In this document: positions 42,981-51,868 of the stretch, in pieces
Layout of the letters: each line of letters opens with the position of its first letter
Position numbering within the stretch: the stretch's first letter is position 1
Assembly: GCA_937988885.1 (NCBI GenBank)
Contig: CALKHR010000110.1
Coordinates: 62,001 to 126,000, forward strand
Direction of reading: 5' to 3'
Origin: an uncultured Roseiflexaceae bacterium
GTDB lineage: Bacteria; Chloroflexota; Chloroflexia; Chloroflexales; Roseiflexaceae
DNA: 64,000 nt
Notes under the pieces: model-generated
What the model was told of the DNA's origin: nothing
The model's database searches: none
Seen by the model: only the letters and a program-made list of their open reading frames with translations
Made by a program: the position numbers and the translations under genes

Positions 42981-44192
42981 TTAGGGCAGGATGCCATTGG
43001 GGTCCAAGCGATACGAGTTAATGATTTCGTTGGTGTGTGGCAACAATTCTTGGAACTGATCACGAGGCACGGTCGTAGTCATGATCGAGATCAGGTCGCC
43101 GCGCTGCTCGATGAAGCTGTTACCCAAGAGTTCGGCCTTCACGCCACCGGTGGCCATTGCTACATAGCTCCAAACGATCAGAGTGCTACCATCCGATTGT
43201 GGCTTCGGATCTTCGATAATGAAGTCTTCCTCGTTACCGAACGAGTTCTCCAGGAAGGTCTCCAGGATATCGACCAGTTCCTCTTGCGAGCGAGTGCCGT
43301 TACCAGCAAAGACGTCGATAACGAGCAATGCATTCCCCGTGGGATCGGTCCACAGCACAATCGCTTCACCCGGCTTGCTGTTATCTTTGATCGACCAGTT
43401 ATCTGGCACATCGATCGAGAACAGACCAGTATCGTAGGTATAGGTATCCAGATCGCCGATCTCAACTGGCAGGAGGCCATCGAGCGCGACAGGTGTAACC
43501 GGCACTGAGGTATCGATGTAGTACGAATTCAGCACGGTATTGATGTCCTCGCGCAAGGTGTCGAACTGCTCATCGGGCAGAGCAATCGTCATCAACGAAA
43601 CGAGGTTATCGCGCTGCTCGATGAAGGTGTTGCCCAACAAGCGCACAGGCTCACCCCTGAAATCGACATCGTAGCCCCACACCACCAAGACGCTGCCATC
43701 GGGCTGCGGAATCGCATCATCGCGCGAGTATTCCGGCTGCACGGAGTAGGTGTTGTCGAGATACGTGTTCAGAAGATTGGTGAGTTGCTCCTCACCCTGC
43801 GGCTCGGGCATCTCGATGATATTGACAAGAACAACACCATTCCCAGTTGCATCTGTAAACCGTACCAATACTTCGGTATCGGTGCTGCGGTCCTGCACGT
43901 CCCAAGCGGAAGGAATGTCGACTGAGAAGATGCCTGTATCATAGGTGTATGTATCGATATCATCCATGCTGATTGGAAGTGTTTTCCAATCGTCATTGCC
44001 AATCGGTACTTCGATCTGTTCTTCAGTCGGTTCCTTTGTAGGAGCCGCCGTCGGTTGAGGACGTGGAGTCGATGTTGGGCGAGCGGTCGGCTCTGCTGTC
44101 GCAGTTGGCTCTTGAGCGACCGTGCCACCACAAGCGGCTAAGATCACTGATACCAATAGAGCTATTGGCATCAACCAAAAACGTCGCTTCAT
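42981..44192 (-). CDS. lipoprotein with two copies of one domain
   Basis: A 403-residue secreted lipoprotein. The signal ends in LAAC (Cys21) and is followed by a Thr/Pro-rich linker to about residue 60. Two homologous domains follow, at about 77-235 and 245-400. Each starts with DTYTYDTGxFSxDxPxxW, carries a xLGNxFIEQRxxLxSxMT segment and ends in a NSY motif. I do not recognise the domain; it somewhat recalls PsbP-like or surface-exposed lipoproteins. It is monocistronic, with a strong terminator. Confidence 0.82.
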   Translation of the reverse strand: MKRRFWLMPIALLVSVILAACGGTVAQEPTATAEPTARPTSTPRPQPTAAPTKEPTEEQIEVPIGNDDWKTLPISMDDIDTYTYDTGIFSVDIPSAWDVQDRSTDTEVLVRFTDATGNGVVLVNIIEMPEPQGEEQLTNLLNTYLDNTYSVQPEYSRDDAIPQPDGSVLVVWGYDVDFRGEPVRLLGNTFIEQRDNLVSLMTIALPDEQFDTLREDINTVLNSYYIDTSVPVTPVALDGLLPVEIGDLDTYTYDTGLFSIDVPDNWSIKDNSKPGEAIVLWTDPTGNALLVIDVFAGNGTRSQEELVDILETFLENSFGNEEDFIIEDPKPQSDGSTLIVWSYVAMATGGVKAELLGNSFIEQRGDLISIMTTTVPRDQFQELLPHTNEIINSYRLDPNGILP

Positions 44193-44325
44193 ACAAGCTT
44201 CCTTCCTTTACAGCTAATCAATGCGGTCGCTACATTCAAGGCCAGCAACTATGATATATGTCATACAGGCTATCATATCAATTGCCGATCTCATTCGCAA
44301 TAGCAGACATGAACAATACGTGTTC

Positions 44326-44396
44326 AACCTCACTGAGGTTTCCTTCAAAAAGCGACTAATTTTCTCCTTGACAAAAAAAAACGTCTCCTCTATAGT
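44326..44396 (+). promoter_or_regulatory. strong promoter and upstream palindrome of the pyrimidine-type operon
   Basis: TTGACA (44368-44373), a 17-bp spacer and TATAGT (44391-44396) form a near-perfect promoter. Upstream, AACCTCACTGAGGTT (44326-44340) is a perfect palindrome that may bind a regulator. The start of transcription is expected near 44403, giving a 210-nt leader. Confidence 0.7.
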
Positions 44397-44402
44397 AGCG
44401 AC

Positions 44403-44613
44403 CTATTCCACTCCGATTATCATTCCTTAAAATACCGTTATTTCCTAACCCAACACTTACGCATGGGGATCGGGCTGTCAAGCGTATTGGGTCTTTGTGG
44501 TGAAAGTACCCTGTTGTGAGAGCGAGGATGCTTGATCCTGGTGTTGTTCACCCTGCTATCACATCTGTGATTCGCTATTGATGATAGCAAACCAAGCTAC
44601 ATAGGAGGCTGGG
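44403..44613 (+). promoter_or_regulatory. structured 5' leader, candidate riboswitch
   Basis: Pairings in order: CCCAA and TACGC (44449-44453, 44458-44462) with GCGTA and TTGGG (44482-44491); AGGAT/ATCCT (44525-44529 with 44535-44539); GGTG/CACC (44540-44543 with 44549-44552); GCTATCA/TGATAGC (44555-44561 with 44582-44588). I looked for TPP and FMN riboswitch cores and did not find them. The AGGAGG-type site of the first gene follows directly. Confidence 0.45.
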
Positions 44614-45477
44614 GTGAGCGATGGCGCGGTATTAGCTCAACAAGCAAGCGATTCGAATCGTCAACACCGGCTACCTTGGTCGCGAGTACGGCCTTGGTTG
44701 TTTGCGCTGTTGATTCTTGTGGTGCTTGCGGTCTTATGGGAAATCGTTAAAGTGGTTTTCCAAGTGTCCGACCAGAAGTTGCCCCACCTCTGGGCAATCG
44801 GGTCGGCTTTTTTTGATCGTCCACGCGGTGCCGATGGCCCACTGCGAGCCGCTATCCTGTTTGAGAGTGCGCTAGCCACCTTCGGCGAGGCGTTGGCGGG
44901 CTTTGTGATCGGCGGGTTGCTCGGTATCCTGCTGGCGATGCTGTTCGCCTCCTCGCGATTGTTGGAGCGCGGACTCTTACCATATGTAGTCGGCTCACAA
45001 ACGGTGCCGATTCTGGCGATCGCGCCGATGGTGGTGGTGGGGCTTGGGCAACTGAATGCACCTGATTGGCTCGCCAAGGCGATCGTCGCCGCTTATCTGA
45101 CGTTCTTCCCCGTAACGATCGGCATGCTGCGCGGCTTGCGCTCGGCCTCGCCCGATGCGCTCGACCTGATGCGTTCCTATGCCGCCTCGCCGCTGCAGGT
45201 GTTTGTGAAGTTGCGCTTCCCCGCAGCCCTTCCGAACCTGTTCACGTCGCTCAAGATCGCCGCCACAGCGAGTGTGATCGGCGCGTTGGTGGCCGAACTA
45301 CCCGCAGGCTCGCAGAAGGGCATCGGTGTCGAGATCATCAAGGCGGCGCAGTTCTACAACGCTAATCCTCCACTGTTATTCGCGACCATCCTGATGTCAG
45401 CGCTGATCGGGCTCTGCTTCTATGGAGCCGTGGCGCTCGCCGAGCAACTGATTGTCCGCGAACGCAAGGCCGAATAG
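44614..45477 (+). CDS. ABC transporter permease (SsuC/ThiX-like)
   Basis: A 287-residue permease of the BPD_transp_1 family, starting at GTG after an AGGAGG site. Six helices are predicted. The EAA-type loop is present around ALDLMRSYAASPLQVFVKLRFPAALP (two consecutive parts near residue 190-212). This subfamily imports pyrimidines, sulfonates, nitrate or riboflavin-like compounds. It forms an operon with the ATPase, a second permease and an NMT1-type binding protein. Confidence 0.92.
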   Translation: MSDGAVLAQQASDSNRQHRLPWSRVRPWLFALLILVVLAVLWEIVKVVFQVSDQKLPHLWAIGSAFFDRPRGADGPLRAAILFESALATFGEALAGFVIGGLLGILLAMLFASSRLLERGLLPYVVGSQTVPILAIAPMVVVGLGQLNAPDWLAKAIVAAYLTFFPVTIGMLRGLRSASPDALDLMRSYAASPLQVFVKLRFPAALPNLFTSLKIAATASVIGALVAELPAGSQKGIGVEIIKAAQFYNANPPLLFATILMSALIGLCFYGAVALAEQLIVRERKAE

Positions 45478-45554
45478 CGCTTTCGGTTCAACGTAACGCA
45501 GGTACCTTTTGATTCGCCGTTCAGTCAGCGAACACGCTGCGAGATAATACGACT

Positions 45555-46331
45555 ATGAACACACCAGCAATCATTGCGATCGAGCAGGTTAGCAAGACCT
45601 ACGAGAGCGGTGGCGGTCCTGTGGTGGCCCTGCAGGATATCAACCTGACGATCGCGCCGGGCGAGTTTATCTCGCTGATCGGGCCTTCGGGATGCGGCAA
45701 GAGCACGCTGATGCGCTTGATCGGCGATCTGGCGCAGCCGAGCGCTGGCAGCATCCGCGTGAAGGGCAAAACGCCGGAGCAGGCCCGCCGCGACCGCGAC
45801 TATGGGATCGTTTTCCAAGCACCCGTGCTCTACGATTGGCGCACTGTGCGCAAGAACGTGGAGTTGCCGCTGGAGGTGATGGGCCTCAACGATACGCCGC
45901 GCAGCGAACGCGCCAACGCGATGCTGTCGTTGGTGGGGTTGCAGGATTTCGGCGATGCCTACCCGTGGCAACTCTCCGGCGGTATGCAGCAGCGCGTATC
46001 GATCGCCCGTGCGCTGGCCTTCTCGCCCTCCATCCTGCTGATGGACGAGCCGTTCGGCGCGCTCGATGAGATGACTCGGGAGCGCATGCAGGCCGAATTG
46101 CTGCGGATCTGGGGCGGCGCGGAGACCGATACAACCGTGATCTTTGTGACGCATAGTATCCCCGAGGCGGTCTTTCTCTCCGACCGTGTGGTGGTGATGT
46201 CGCCCCGTCCAGGCCGCATCGAGCGGGTAATCTCGATCGATCTGCCGCGACCGCGCGATGTGACCACGCGAGAGGCACCGCGCTTCTTCGAGTTGGTGAC
46301 CGAGGTGCGCGAGAGCCTGCACGAACATTAA
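45555..46331 (+). CDS. ABC transporter ATPase (SsuB/ThiZ-like)
   Basis: A 258-residue ATPase with Walker A GPSGCGKST (about residues 44-52), the signature LSGGMQQRVSIARAL, Walker B ILLMDEPFGALDE and the switch His in FVTHSIPEA. It belongs to the nitrate/sulfonate/pyrimidine importer group. The ribosome binding site is weak, which is unusual in a well-expressed operon. It lies between the two permease genes and should serve both in one heterodimeric transporter. Confidence 0.93.
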   Translation: MNTPAIIAIEQVSKTYESGGGPVVALQDINLTIAPGEFISLIGPSGCGKSTLMRLIGDLAQPSAGSIRVKGKTPEQARRDRDYGIVFQAPVLYDWRTVRKNVELPLEVMGLNDTPRSERANAMLSLVGLQDFGDAYPWQLSGGMQQRVSIARALAFSPSILLMDEPFGALDEMTRERMQAELLRIWGGAETDTTVIFVTHSIPEAVFLSDRVVVMSPRPGRIERVISIDLPRPRDVTTREAPRFFELVTEVRESLHEH

Positions 46332-46355
46332 CGATAATTAGATCAGGGATTGAGC

Positions 46356-47186
46356 ATGACAATCGCTCGTAGCAATAGCAAGCCTTCTCTCTCCGGCGCG
46401 CGTGTGCAGACGCTGGTTGCGCGGTGGTGGCCGCCGATCGTTATCTTCGTGGTGGGTTTGATCCTGTGGGAAGCGGCAGTGTGGGTGTTCAACATTCCGC
46501 TGTTCCTGCTGCCGCCCCCAAGTGGCATCCTTGAAGCGTTCTTCGCGCAGCCGCTGTTCCTGCTGCAGATCGGCTTGTTCACCTTTGGTGAGGCGGTGGC
46601 GGGCTTCGCGATCGGCTGCACGCTCGGCATACTCGTGGCAATCGTCTGCGTGCGATTCCGTGGCTTGGCCGAGGGGTTGGTGCCGTTCTCGGTAGCCTCG
46701 AACGCCGTGCCGATCGTGGCACTCTCGCCACTGTTGGGCGTGTGGTTGGGCAGCATCAGCCCGGCCTCGAAGATCGGCGTGGTGGCGATTATGACGTTCT
46801 TCCCCACGCTGATCAATGTGTATCGAGGTTTGATCAGCCCTAGCCCCGATGCGCTTCAGTTGATGCATTCGTATGCGGCACGGCAACGCGATATTTTCCT
46901 CAAACTGCGCTTGCCCGCCGCGCTGCCCTACCTGTTCAACGCGCTCAAGATCTGCTCGTCGCTGAGTATGATCGGTGCGATCGTCTCCGAGTTTTTCGGT
47001 GGGCGGCAGAACGCGCTGGGTGTCTACATCAAAAGCCAAGCGGGTATTCTGCGATTACGCGAGTGTTGGTCGGGCATCCTGATGGCCTGCTTGTTGGGCA
47101 TCGCCTTCTACTTGGTGATCGCGGCCTGCGAGCGGCTGGTGATGCCCTGGCATGTCTCGTTCCGACAAGAGCGCAACGGTCACTAA
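46356..47186 (+). CDS. ABC transporter permease, second subunit
   Basis: A 276-residue permease homologous to the first one but clearly divergent. The membrane part is followed by the EAA-type loop DALQLMHSYAARQRDIFLKL and then RLPAALPYLFNALK. Two different permeases around one ATPase indicate a heterodimeric pore, as in several pyrimidine- or riboflavin-type importers. An in-frame TTG two codons upstream is possible, but the ATG at 46356 is preferred. Confidence 0.91.
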   Translation: MTIARSNSKPSLSGARVQTLVARWWPPIVIFVVGLILWEAAVWVFNIPLFLLPPPSGILEAFFAQPLFLLQIGLFTFGEAVAGFAIGCTLGILVAIVCVRFRGLAEGLVPFSVASNAVPIVALSPLLGVWLGSISPASKIGVVAIMTFFPTLINVYRGLISPSPDALQLMHSYAARQRDIFLKLRLPAALPYLFNALKICSSLSMIGAIVSEFFGGRQNALGVYIKSQAGILRLRECWSGILMACLLGIAFYLVIAACERLVMPWHVSFRQERNGH

Positions 47187-47340
47187 TCCGAATCGTTGTG
47201 TTCGCTCTACGCTGAAATGTGGTGTATCCGGCGAGGGGGCCGATGCACATGTGGATACCGCATCGCATAGGAAAGGAGGTGTAACCGTTCACGAGGCGAC
47301 CCCGGTCATTACATCAATCCATAATGAAGGAGTGGGAAAT

Positions 47341-48414
47341 ATGCGCACTCACAAATTCCTTGGCGCGCTCATCGCGTTGCTTATTGTTAGCGGTTTGTTG
47401 GCTGCCTGTGGTAGCTCAACAACCGCCCCTGCGGCCACCACAGCCCCCGCTGCCGATGCCACCGCCGCTCCAGCCGCTACTGCCCCCGATAAAGTTACGT
47501 TACAACTCAAATGGGTCACCCAAGCCCAATTCGCCGGATACTACGCCGCTCTTGAGCAGGGATACTACGCCGAGGAAAACCTTGATGTGACCATTCGCCC
47601 CGGTGGGCCGGATATCGCTCCCGAGCAGGTCGTCGCCAGCAACCAGGCCCAATTCGGCATCAACTGGCTGGCCAACTTGCTCTCGGTGCGCGAGCAGGGC
47701 ACGCCACTGATCAATATCGCCCAAGTCTATACCAATGCTGGTATGCGCGAGATCTCGTGGAAGGAGAGCAACATCAACTCACCCGCCGATCTCAGGGGTA
47801 AGAAGGTGGGTATCTGGTTCTTCGGCAACGAGTTCACGCTGTTGGCCACGCTGAACAAGTACGGCATCGACAAGGATAACGATGTCACATTGGTGCAGCA
47901 GCCGTTCGACATGAGCCTGTTGTTGAACAAAGAGGTTGATGCTGCCGCCGCAATGACGTACAATGAGCTTTATCAAGTGCTCAGTGCTGGTCACACTATC
48001 GACGAACTGAACATCATCGATCCGAACGTCGAAGGCACTGCAATGCCCGAAGATGGCATCTTTGTGCGCGAAGACTGGATTCAAGACCCCAAAAACAAAG
48101 ATATCGCAGCGCGATTCTTGCGCGCTTCGTTCAAAGGCTGGGCGTACTGCCGCGATAACCCCGCCGACTGTGTTGAGATTATGGTGAAGAACGACGCACC
48201 TGGCGGCCAAGAGGCCCAAGCCTGGCAGATGGACGAGGTGAATAAGCTGATCTGGGGCGATCCGTTCAATAAGGACACGAAGATCGGCTACATGGACCCC
48301 GAGGTGTTCAAACGCAGCGCCGAGACCGCCAAGACCTTCGGCATCACCAAAGAACTAGCAGGCGAAGAAGCCTACACCCACGAAATCTGGCGCATGGCCA
48401 CTCAAGGCCAGTAA
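47341..48414 (+). CDS. NMT1/THI5-like substrate-binding lipoprotein
   Basis: A 357-residue binding protein. The lipoprotein signal ends in LLAAC (Cys23), followed by an Ala/Thr-rich linker and the NMT1 core VTLQLKWVTQAQFAGYYAAL. Members bind pyrimidine precursors, riboflavin-like or related ring compounds. The ATG follows AAGGAG. A long in-frame extension upstream has no role for its extra residues and would bury the signal peptide. The operon context with hydantoinase genes favours a pyrimidine, hydantoin or similar ring substrate. Confidence 0.92.
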   Translation: MRTHKFLGALIALLIVSGLLAACGSSTTAPAATTAPAADATAAPAATAPDKVTLQLKWVTQAQFAGYYAALEQGYYAEENLDVTIRPGGPDIAPEQVVASNQAQFGINWLANLLSVREQGTPLINIAQVYTNAGMREISWKESNINSPADLRGKKVGIWFFGNEFTLLATLNKYGIDKDNDVTLVQQPFDMSLLLNKEVDAAAAMTYNELYQVLSAGHTIDELNIIDPNVEGTAMPEDGIFVREDWIQDPKNKDIAARFLRASFKGWAYCRDNPADCVEIMVKNDAPGGQEAQAWQMDEVNKLIWGDPFNKDTKIGYMDPEVFKRSAETAKTFGITKELAGEEAYTHEIWRMATQGQ

Positions 48415-48518
48415 CCTTTGCCGACCCACGGTTTACCAAGGAATAGCCTATCGAACAGTGAGCAGCACCCACGCGGTGTCGCTCGCTGTTCACCTAGCAC
48501 AGAAGCAGGAGCAGGCTT

Positions 48519-49517
48519 ATGGACTTCGGCATGACGCTTAAGCTCGATATGCCCCACACGCGCTCGATCGCACTGACGCAACAGGCCGAGGCCGCAGGCT
48601 TCACCTATGGTTGGGTCTTCGACTCGCACGTTCTCTGGATGGAACCGTACCCCCTTCTCACGCTTATGGCCAACGCCACCTCGAACATGCGGTTGGGCAC
48701 CTGTGTCACCAATCCTGCGGTGCGCGATGTGACGGTGACGGCCAGCCTCCTCGGCACGCTCAACCGCATCTCTGGTGGGCGGATGGTGCTGGGGATCGGG
48801 CGGGGCGATAGCTCGCGGCGGGTGCTGGGCAAAAAACCGACCACATTAACGCGCCTCGAAGAAGCGACCCGCCAGATCTACGATCTCACCACTGGCAAAA
48901 CCATCTCCTACGAAGGCGAGCAGGTGTCTCTGCCCTGGGTCGATCCGAGCTATCCTCTGCCGATCTGGATCGCAGGCTACGGACCAAAGGTGCTCGACAT
49001 GGCTGGGCGAATCGCCGATGGGATCGTGCTGCAATTCGCCGATCCCCACCTGATCAAGTGGTGCATGGGTTTTGTGAAGCAGGGCGCGCTCGCAGCAGGG
49101 CGCGATCCAGCGAGCATTGAGGTGATGGCCGCCGCAGCTGTGTGGGTCTCCGACGATCTGGAGACGGCCCGCGAACACGTGCGCTGGTTCCCGGCGCTTG
49201 TCTCGAACCACGTGGTGGACCTGATCTCGCGCTACGATGCCAATGAACTACCGCCCGAACTCACCTCCTACGTGACCAACCGCAAAGCCTACGATTATCA
49301 CCACCATGCGGAGGTCGGCAGCAGTAACGCACAGTTCGTCTCCGACGAAGTGACCGACCGCTTCTGCATCGTCGGTTCGGTGGCCGAACACAAGCGACGC
49401 CTGCGTGAGTTGGCCGATGCGGGGGTGACGCAGTTCAATATCTACCTGATGTCGGGCGATGAGGAAGCGACGCTCGAAGTGTACGGCAACGAGATTATTC
49501 CCGCGTTCAGAGGATAG
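48519..49517 (+). CDS. LLM-class flavin/F420-dependent oxidoreductase
   Basis: A 332-residue luciferase-like (TIM-barrel) oxidoreductase, close to the group TIGR03842. The N-terminal MDFGMTLKLDMPHTRSIALT, the loop GIGRGDSSRRVLGKKP and LPIWIAGYGPKVLDMAGRIADG match the family. Whether it uses FMN or F420 cannot be told. In Rut-type uracil catabolism an LLM oxygenase (RutA) opens the ring, but this protein is not a clear RutA. It sits directly before the macro-domain gene (9 bp) and the hydantoinase. Confidence 0.88.
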   Translation: MDFGMTLKLDMPHTRSIALTQQAEAAGFTYGWVFDSHVLWMEPYPLLTLMANATSNMRLGTCVTNPAVRDVTVTASLLGTLNRISGGRMVLGIGRGDSSRRVLGKKPTTLTRLEEATRQIYDLTTGKTISYEGEQVSLPWVDPSYPLPIWIAGYGPKVLDMAGRIADGIVLQFADPHLIKWCMGFVKQGALAAGRDPASIEVMAAAAVWVSDDLETAREHVRWFPALVSNHVVDLISRYDANELPPELTSYVTNRKAYDYHHHAEVGSSNAQFVSDEVTDRFCIVGSVAEHKRRLRELADAGVTQFNIYLMSGDEEATLEVYGNEIIPAFRG

Positions 49518-49526
49518 GGCAGACCC

Positions 49527-50102
49527 ATGGTACGGATGACGATCAACCAAGCGGTGCTTGAGATTGTGCAGGGCAATATCGTTGATCAGGATGTCGATGC
49601 GATCGTCAACGCCGCCAACTCCAGTTTGCTGGGTGGCGGTGGCGTCGATGGCGCGATCCACGCGGCGGCTGGCCCCGAGTTGTTGGCCGAATGTCGCACA
49701 CTCGGCGGCTGTCCCACCGGCGAGGCCCGCATCACCAAAGGCTATCGGCTGCGTGCTCGTCACGTCATCCACACCGTCGGGCCGGTCTATCGTCGGGCGA
49801 ACCGCGTTGCGTGGCACGGCGACTCGATCGACACACAGCACCCCGAGGCAGCCCTCCTGGCCAGCGCCTATCGCAACAGCATGGCCCTGGCGAACCAGCA
49901 CGGCCTCCGCTCGATCGCGTTCCCGGCGATCAGCACGGGGGCCTACGGCTACCCGCTCGACGAGGCCGCCACGATCGCCATCAACACGGTTGTCGATGTT
50001 CTTGAGCAGCCTCAATCGCTCACCCTTGTGCGCTTTGTGCTGTGGGATGGCACCGCCCGAGCGGCCTTCGAACGTGCCGCCCACGCCAGGTTATCCACCT
50101 AA
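49527..50102 (+). CDS. macro-domain protein, O-acetyl-ADP-ribose deacetylase type
   Basis: A 191-residue macro domain that removes ADP-ribose or O-acetyl-ADP-ribose adducts. Visible are the N-terminal VQGNIVDQDVDAIVNAANSS (residues 14-33), the ligand loop LLGGGGVDGAIHAAAGP (34-50) and the second loop AFPAISTGAYGYP. It is of the MacroD/YmdB type. Ribosome binding site GAGGATAGGG. Its place inside a pyrimidine-type catabolic operon is unexpected. Confidence 0.93.
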   Translation: MVRMTINQAVLEIVQGNIVDQDVDAIVNAANSSLLGGGGVDGAIHAAAGPELLAECRTLGGCPTGEARITKGYRLRARHVIHTVGPVYRRANRVAWHGDSIDTQHPEAALLASAYRNSMALANQHGLRSIAFPAISTGAYGYPLDEAATIAINTVVDVLEQPQSLTLVRFVLWDGTARAAFERAAHARLST

Positions 50103-50168
50103 CCCACCACAGGAGTATTGGCCCCGGTTTTGTGCAAGCAGCGCTTCCGAGCGCAGCAGGAGGTTTCA

Positions 50169-51569
50169 ATGACCACTCTCATCAAAGGCGGCACCGTTGT
50201 TAGCGCAAGCGATACCTACCAGGCCGATGTTCTGCTCGATGGCGAACGCATCATCGCCGTGGGCCAAAACCTGAGCGGCGACACCACCATCGATGCTAGC
50301 GGCACCTACGTCATCCCGGGCGGCATCGACGTGCATACCCACCTCGATATGCCGTTCGGCGGCACCGTCTCCTCCGACGATTTCTTCACCGGACACAAAG
50401 CGGCGGCCTTTGGCGGCACCACCATGCATATCGACTTCGCCATCCAGCCCAAAGGCGCCACCCTGCGCGAAACGCTCGATATCTGGCACGCGAAAGCTCA
50501 GGGCAAGGCCGCGATCGACTACGGCTTCCACGTCGCCATCACCGACCTGCCCGACAGCGTGATGGATGAGATTCAGCAATGCCCGTCCTACGGCGTCACC
50601 AGTCTCAAGCTGTTTATGGCCTACAAAGGCTCGCTGATGGTGGACGATGCCACGCTCTACCGCGCGATGGAGCAAGCCGCCCAGCACGGCCTGCTGATTA
50701 TGGTGCACGCCGAGAACGGCGACGTGATCGATATTTTGGTGAAGGAGGCGCTGGCGGCCGGTAATATTGAGCCGAAGTACCACGCCCTGACGCGCCCACC
50801 CGAACTGGAAGCCGAAGCCACCGCCCGCGCCATTCGCCTGGCCGAAGTCGCAGGCGCACCACTCTACATCGTGCACCTCACCAACGCTGGCGCGCTCGAA
50901 GCTGTGCAATCGGCCCACGCACGCGGTCTGCAAAACCAAATCTTCGCCGAAACCTGCACGCAATACTTCTTCTTCACCAAAGATGATCTCGCACGGCCCG
51001 AATACGAGGGCGCGAAATGGGTCTGTTCGCCGCCCTTCCGCGAGGCGAGCGACCAAGTAGCGCTCTGGCAGGGCGTGGCCGACGATTCGCTGCAAGTCAT
51101 CTCGACCGACCACTGCCCGTTCTGGTTCGACGGCGGGCACAGTGGCCGTGCGGCTGGCAAAGAGCTTGGCCGCAGCAGTTTCGCTGCCATCCCGAACGGC
51201 TGCCCAGGCATCGAAGATCGCCTGATGGTGCTGTACACGCACGGCGTGCGCACCGGCAAAATCTCGCTCAACCGCTGGGTCGAATTGTGCAGTACCAACC
51301 CCGCCAAACTGTTCGGCGTCTACCCGCGCAAGGGCGTGATCATTCCCGGCGCCGATGCCGACATCGTGCTGTGGGACCCCAACAAAACCTACACCATCAG
51401 CGCCGCCACACACCACCAGAACACCGACTACAACCTCTACGAAGGCATGCAGGTGACAGGCGTGCCGCGCACCGTGTTCTCGCGCGGTCGCGTGATCGTG
51501 GACGATGGCACGTGGAAAGGCGAGCAGGGCGCGGGCCAATTCGTGCATCGCAAGCCATTCAGCGTGTAG
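50169..51569 (+). CDS. dihydropyrimidinase / D-hydantoinase
   Basis: A 466-residue cyclic amidohydrolase that opens dihydrouracil or hydantoin rings. Metal ligands are His56 and His58 in GIDVHTHLD, the carbamylated Lys147 in GVTSLKLFMAYKG, and later histidines in MVHAENGD and IVHLTNAG. An Asp in STDHCPF closes the active site. The ATG at 50169 follows GGAGG; an upstream frame is not supported. In the reductive pyrimidine pathway its product would be N-carbamoyl-beta-alanine, but no beta-ureidopropionase is visible nearby. Confidence 0.94.
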   Translation: MTTLIKGGTVVSASDTYQADVLLDGERIIAVGQNLSGDTTIDASGTYVIPGGIDVHTHLDMPFGGTVSSDDFFTGHKAAAFGGTTMHIDFAIQPKGATLRETLDIWHAKAQGKAAIDYGFHVAITDLPDSVMDEIQQCPSYGVTSLKLFMAYKGSLMVDDATLYRAMEQAAQHGLLIMVHAENGDVIDILVKEALAAGNIEPKYHALTRPPELEAEATARAIRLAEVAGAPLYIVHLTNAGALEAVQSAHARGLQNQIFAETCTQYFFFTKDDLARPEYEGAKWVCSPPFREASDQVALWQGVADDSLQVISTDHCPFWFDGGHSGRAAGKELGRSSFAAIPNGCPGIEDRLMVLYTHGVRTGKISLNRWVELCSTNPAKLFGVYPRKGVIIPGADADIVLWDPNKTYTISAATHHQNTDYNLYEGMQVTGVPRTVFSRGRVIVDDGTWKGEQGAGQFVHRKPFSV

Positions 51570-51677
51570 GCCATTGGTAGCACGTCTGTTTGGTTGGTGA
51601 AAAAAGAAGCGGGCGGCTGGGGCAGCGCTTTCCTGCTCTGCCCGCGTGATCCCCGAACGGCTGGGCACTGTTACGGA

Positions 51678-51727
51678 GGGTGCAGCGCTGCGGCGGTGTG
51701 GTGCGAGCCACGCGCCGCAGCGCACCC
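51678..51727 (+). terminator. strong hairpin terminator after the hydantoinase gene
   Basis: GGGTGC plus GCTGCGGCG pair with CGCCGCAGC plus GCACCC, a 15-bp stem with a 3-nt bulge, followed by TTTCG. It separates the importer/hydantoinase operon from the aminotransferase gene. Confidence 0.65.
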
Positions 51728-51744
51728 TTTCGCCCTCCGAAGGC

Positions 51745-51772
51745 TTGACAGCGCGCCCAAACCTGCTACTAT
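51745..51772 (+). promoter_or_regulatory. promoter of the aminotransferase gene
   Basis: TTGACA (51745-51750), a 16-bp spacer and TACTAT (51767-51772) lie just after the hairpin terminator. The leader would be about 90 nt. Confidence 0.65.
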
Positions 51773-51868
51773 TGCCATTTCAGGCCGCGCATCCAAACGC
51801 AGCCCACCTCACGGGATCGCGGCCTCAGGCTGTTCTCGATAACAAACCTCAAAGGCGGAGGCAGCAGT

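Noticed and set aside
44440..44613. TPP (THI) or FMN riboswitch in front of the NMT1-type importer
   Set aside because: The conserved CTGAGA and ACCTGAT cores of TPP and the GATTCCGGGG-type cores of FMN are absent. A GAGAGCGAGGATG...GATCCTGG stretch is only superficially similar.
47265..47300. Strong AAAGGAGGTG sequence at about 47272 without a start codon
   Set aside because: No ATG, GTG or TTG lies at a useful distance downstream. The binding-protein gene has its own AAGGAG and ATG at 47341.
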